Assembly (NCBI GenBank): GCA_032622095.1
Contig: CP136063.1
Coordinates: forward strand, 120,302,723 to 120,366,722
Source of the DNA: Siphonodentalium dalli
Lineage: Eukaryota > Mollusca > Scaphopoda > Gadilida > Siphonodentaliidae
Length of the DNA stretch: 64,000 nt
Direction: 5' to 3'
Part shown: piece after piece, positions 62,546 to 64,000 of the stretch
How positions within the stretch are numbered: the stretch's first letter is position 1
How the letters are laid out: every line of letters begins with the position of its first letter
Notes under the pieces: generated by a model
Databases searched by the model: none
Seen by the model: the letters and a program-made list of their open reading frames with translations, nothing else
What the model was told of the DNA's origin: nothing
Translations under genes and position numbers: made by a program

Positions 62546-64000
62546 TTTTCGATGGAAAGAAAATGATTACTTATGCTGAGCTACATGTTTGCATGATAAA
62601 GTCAAATTTGCAAATTACCCCTGATTAAATAATTTACATCCAGGGTAGGTTTGAGCCAGGGTATCAGTGGTCATGTAAAGAGCCTATTAGTGTTTATGGA
62701 ATAGGAGGTAAGTTTTGAAGGGATATGTTTGGGAATTTGAGAAATATATACTTGTTAGTTGTGACATAAATAAAATTCATTGTTTTGTATTGTGTACTTA
62801 TGGCAGTAGTTATAGCCTAAGTCATTTTTGACAGAAAAATATAGATCTGCTCATAGGCCCACTGATTAATACATGTACTGGTAGCTTGAAGCCTTGCTTA
62901 AGCTAAAGAATAAACTTGCAAATGAATGCCTATGATCAGGATAGTAATGGAAGTACCATTTCAGCCATGGCAGAAAGAGAAATTCACCATTACTCCACAA
63001 TGTATTGGAGTATGACCGTATAAGGGTGATTCTATTATGTTACACATATTAAGGCTGAAGGGGTCACTCTCACCAAAAAAAGTGCTGAAGGGTACACATG
63101 GTTTGAAAATGTGCTGAAGGGTACACATGGTTTGTGATCGGCACGAACACCATTACTTAAAGTGTGTTTATGAAAGTCTGGCGACCATTAGCAGTTTGTT
63201 TTCAGTACATTTTAATATTCATTGGAACGTAAACAATTATTCTCTAACAGAAATCATGGCAGATACGAAAACTGAATGTCCTTTAGAACGACATTTTAAA
63301 CCCTGTGTACCCTTCAGCACATTTTGAAAATCCTGTGTACCCTTCAGCACTTTTTTTGGTGAGAGTGACCCCTTCAGCCATATTAAGTATCTATTTCTCA
63401 ATGTCTCTTTTGAGAGAAGTATTTCTCAGTCCTTAACATGTGCAATGTTGTGTGTCTTCATATTTTATCATGTACACATTAGTTATTTAGATAAATGATT
63501 TGTTTTCTTTTGTGACTTGAATTGTGATTTTTTAACATCTCTCATTTTTTGTACAGCTTCACTATGACATCAGTCAGAAATGAATTAAAAAAATGATGGA
63601 ATACAACCAAAATTGTTATTTTCCCCCTGAGTTTCTGAGCTATGCGTCAATTTAAAACACACATGAGTTACATGATTGTCTATAAAAAGCACAATTGTGG
63701 TCCGTGATGACGGATTATGTCAGTCCATATAGGCATACCGGTATGTAGATACAACGAACAAAGAGTTTGATATAATGAGAAATAAGAAAATGTGGATTTT
63801 GTATAGTCAAATTCAACTATAGCCCATAGAAGTGGAATAAAAATATAATCAGTTGGGACGTTATAGAACTATCTATATGAAGTATTTGGGGGGTGCATCT
63901 CGCCTCCTAACTTGGGCCAAAATGATTAGAAGGAAATCTCTGACCAAAACTAGGTTGAAATTGTTCTGGGACTTTACATTTCCCCACTCTACTGAAATCA
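62546..64000. other. Non-coding stretch to window end
   Basis: Apart from the MITE at 63054-63378, no gene or repeat recognised. Confidence 0.4.
63054..63378. mobile_element. 325-base MITE with direct-repeat flanks
   Basis: TIRs GCTGAAGGGGTCACTCTCAC and its inverse, continuing through AAAAAAAGTGCTGAAGGGTA. CATATTAAG directly flanks both ends (63045-63053 and 63379-63387): a 7-9 base target-site duplication, depending on how the shared G/C is assigned. Within each arm GTGCTGAAGGGTACACA occurs twice. Confidence 0.88.

Overview
The window is eukaryotic, most likely from a mollusc and probably a bivalve. It has GT-AG introns up to about 17 kb, an AT-rich background, and many dispersed repeats that pair a terminal hairpin with a CCGT/GTCC microsatellite. 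The taxon is inferred from the style of the gene and repeats; no search was run.

One protein-coding gene is clear: a complete Src-family non-receptor tyrosine kinase on the + strand. Its eight coding exons lie between 16259 and 55036 and join in frame into 528 residues. The protein has an SH4 myristoylation/palmitoylation N-terminus (MGNCFSK), SH3, SH2 and kinase domains, and a C-terminal tail tyrosine. Its closest match from memory is arthropod Src42A. Coding bases are about 4 percent of the 38.8 kb span; the rest is intron, heavily colonised by repeats.

Layout. Positions 1-3460 hold a 330-bp tandem duplication, a MITE with TTAACCCTTT ends and a 160-bp tandem array. Positions 4700-6160 hold a foldback element containing a 279-bp tandem duplication. 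Positions 6320-9355 hold elements built almost entirely of short palindromic words (GGAGATATCTCC, TTGGACTTAAGTCCAA and a GC-rich GGCGCGCC type), each bounded at least partly by inverted repeats. Positions 10100-12603 are a decayed LINE-type reverse-transcriptase pseudogene. Positions 13.1-15 kb hold a long-TIR element and a TG/TA microsatellite. The kinase gene follows. Its introns 1-3 carry copies of three hairpin-ended repeat families, called here A (starts AGCTCACC), B (starts TATACCCC) and C (starts TGTGTACC). After the stop codon come a putative 3'UTR and mostly single-copy-looking non-coding DNA with several MITEs and a LINE remnant.

The two strongest observations beyond the gene are these. 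First, the palindromic-word elements at 6.3-9.4 kb have an organisation I do not recognise from a named family. Second, in intron 3 a B copy sits inside an A copy and another A copy sits inside that B. The interruptions rejoin without target-site duplication, and families A, B, C and the 160-bp array all end in a hairpin followed by a CTCTTGTT-like terminus. That fits non-autonomous Helentron/Helitron-like elements.
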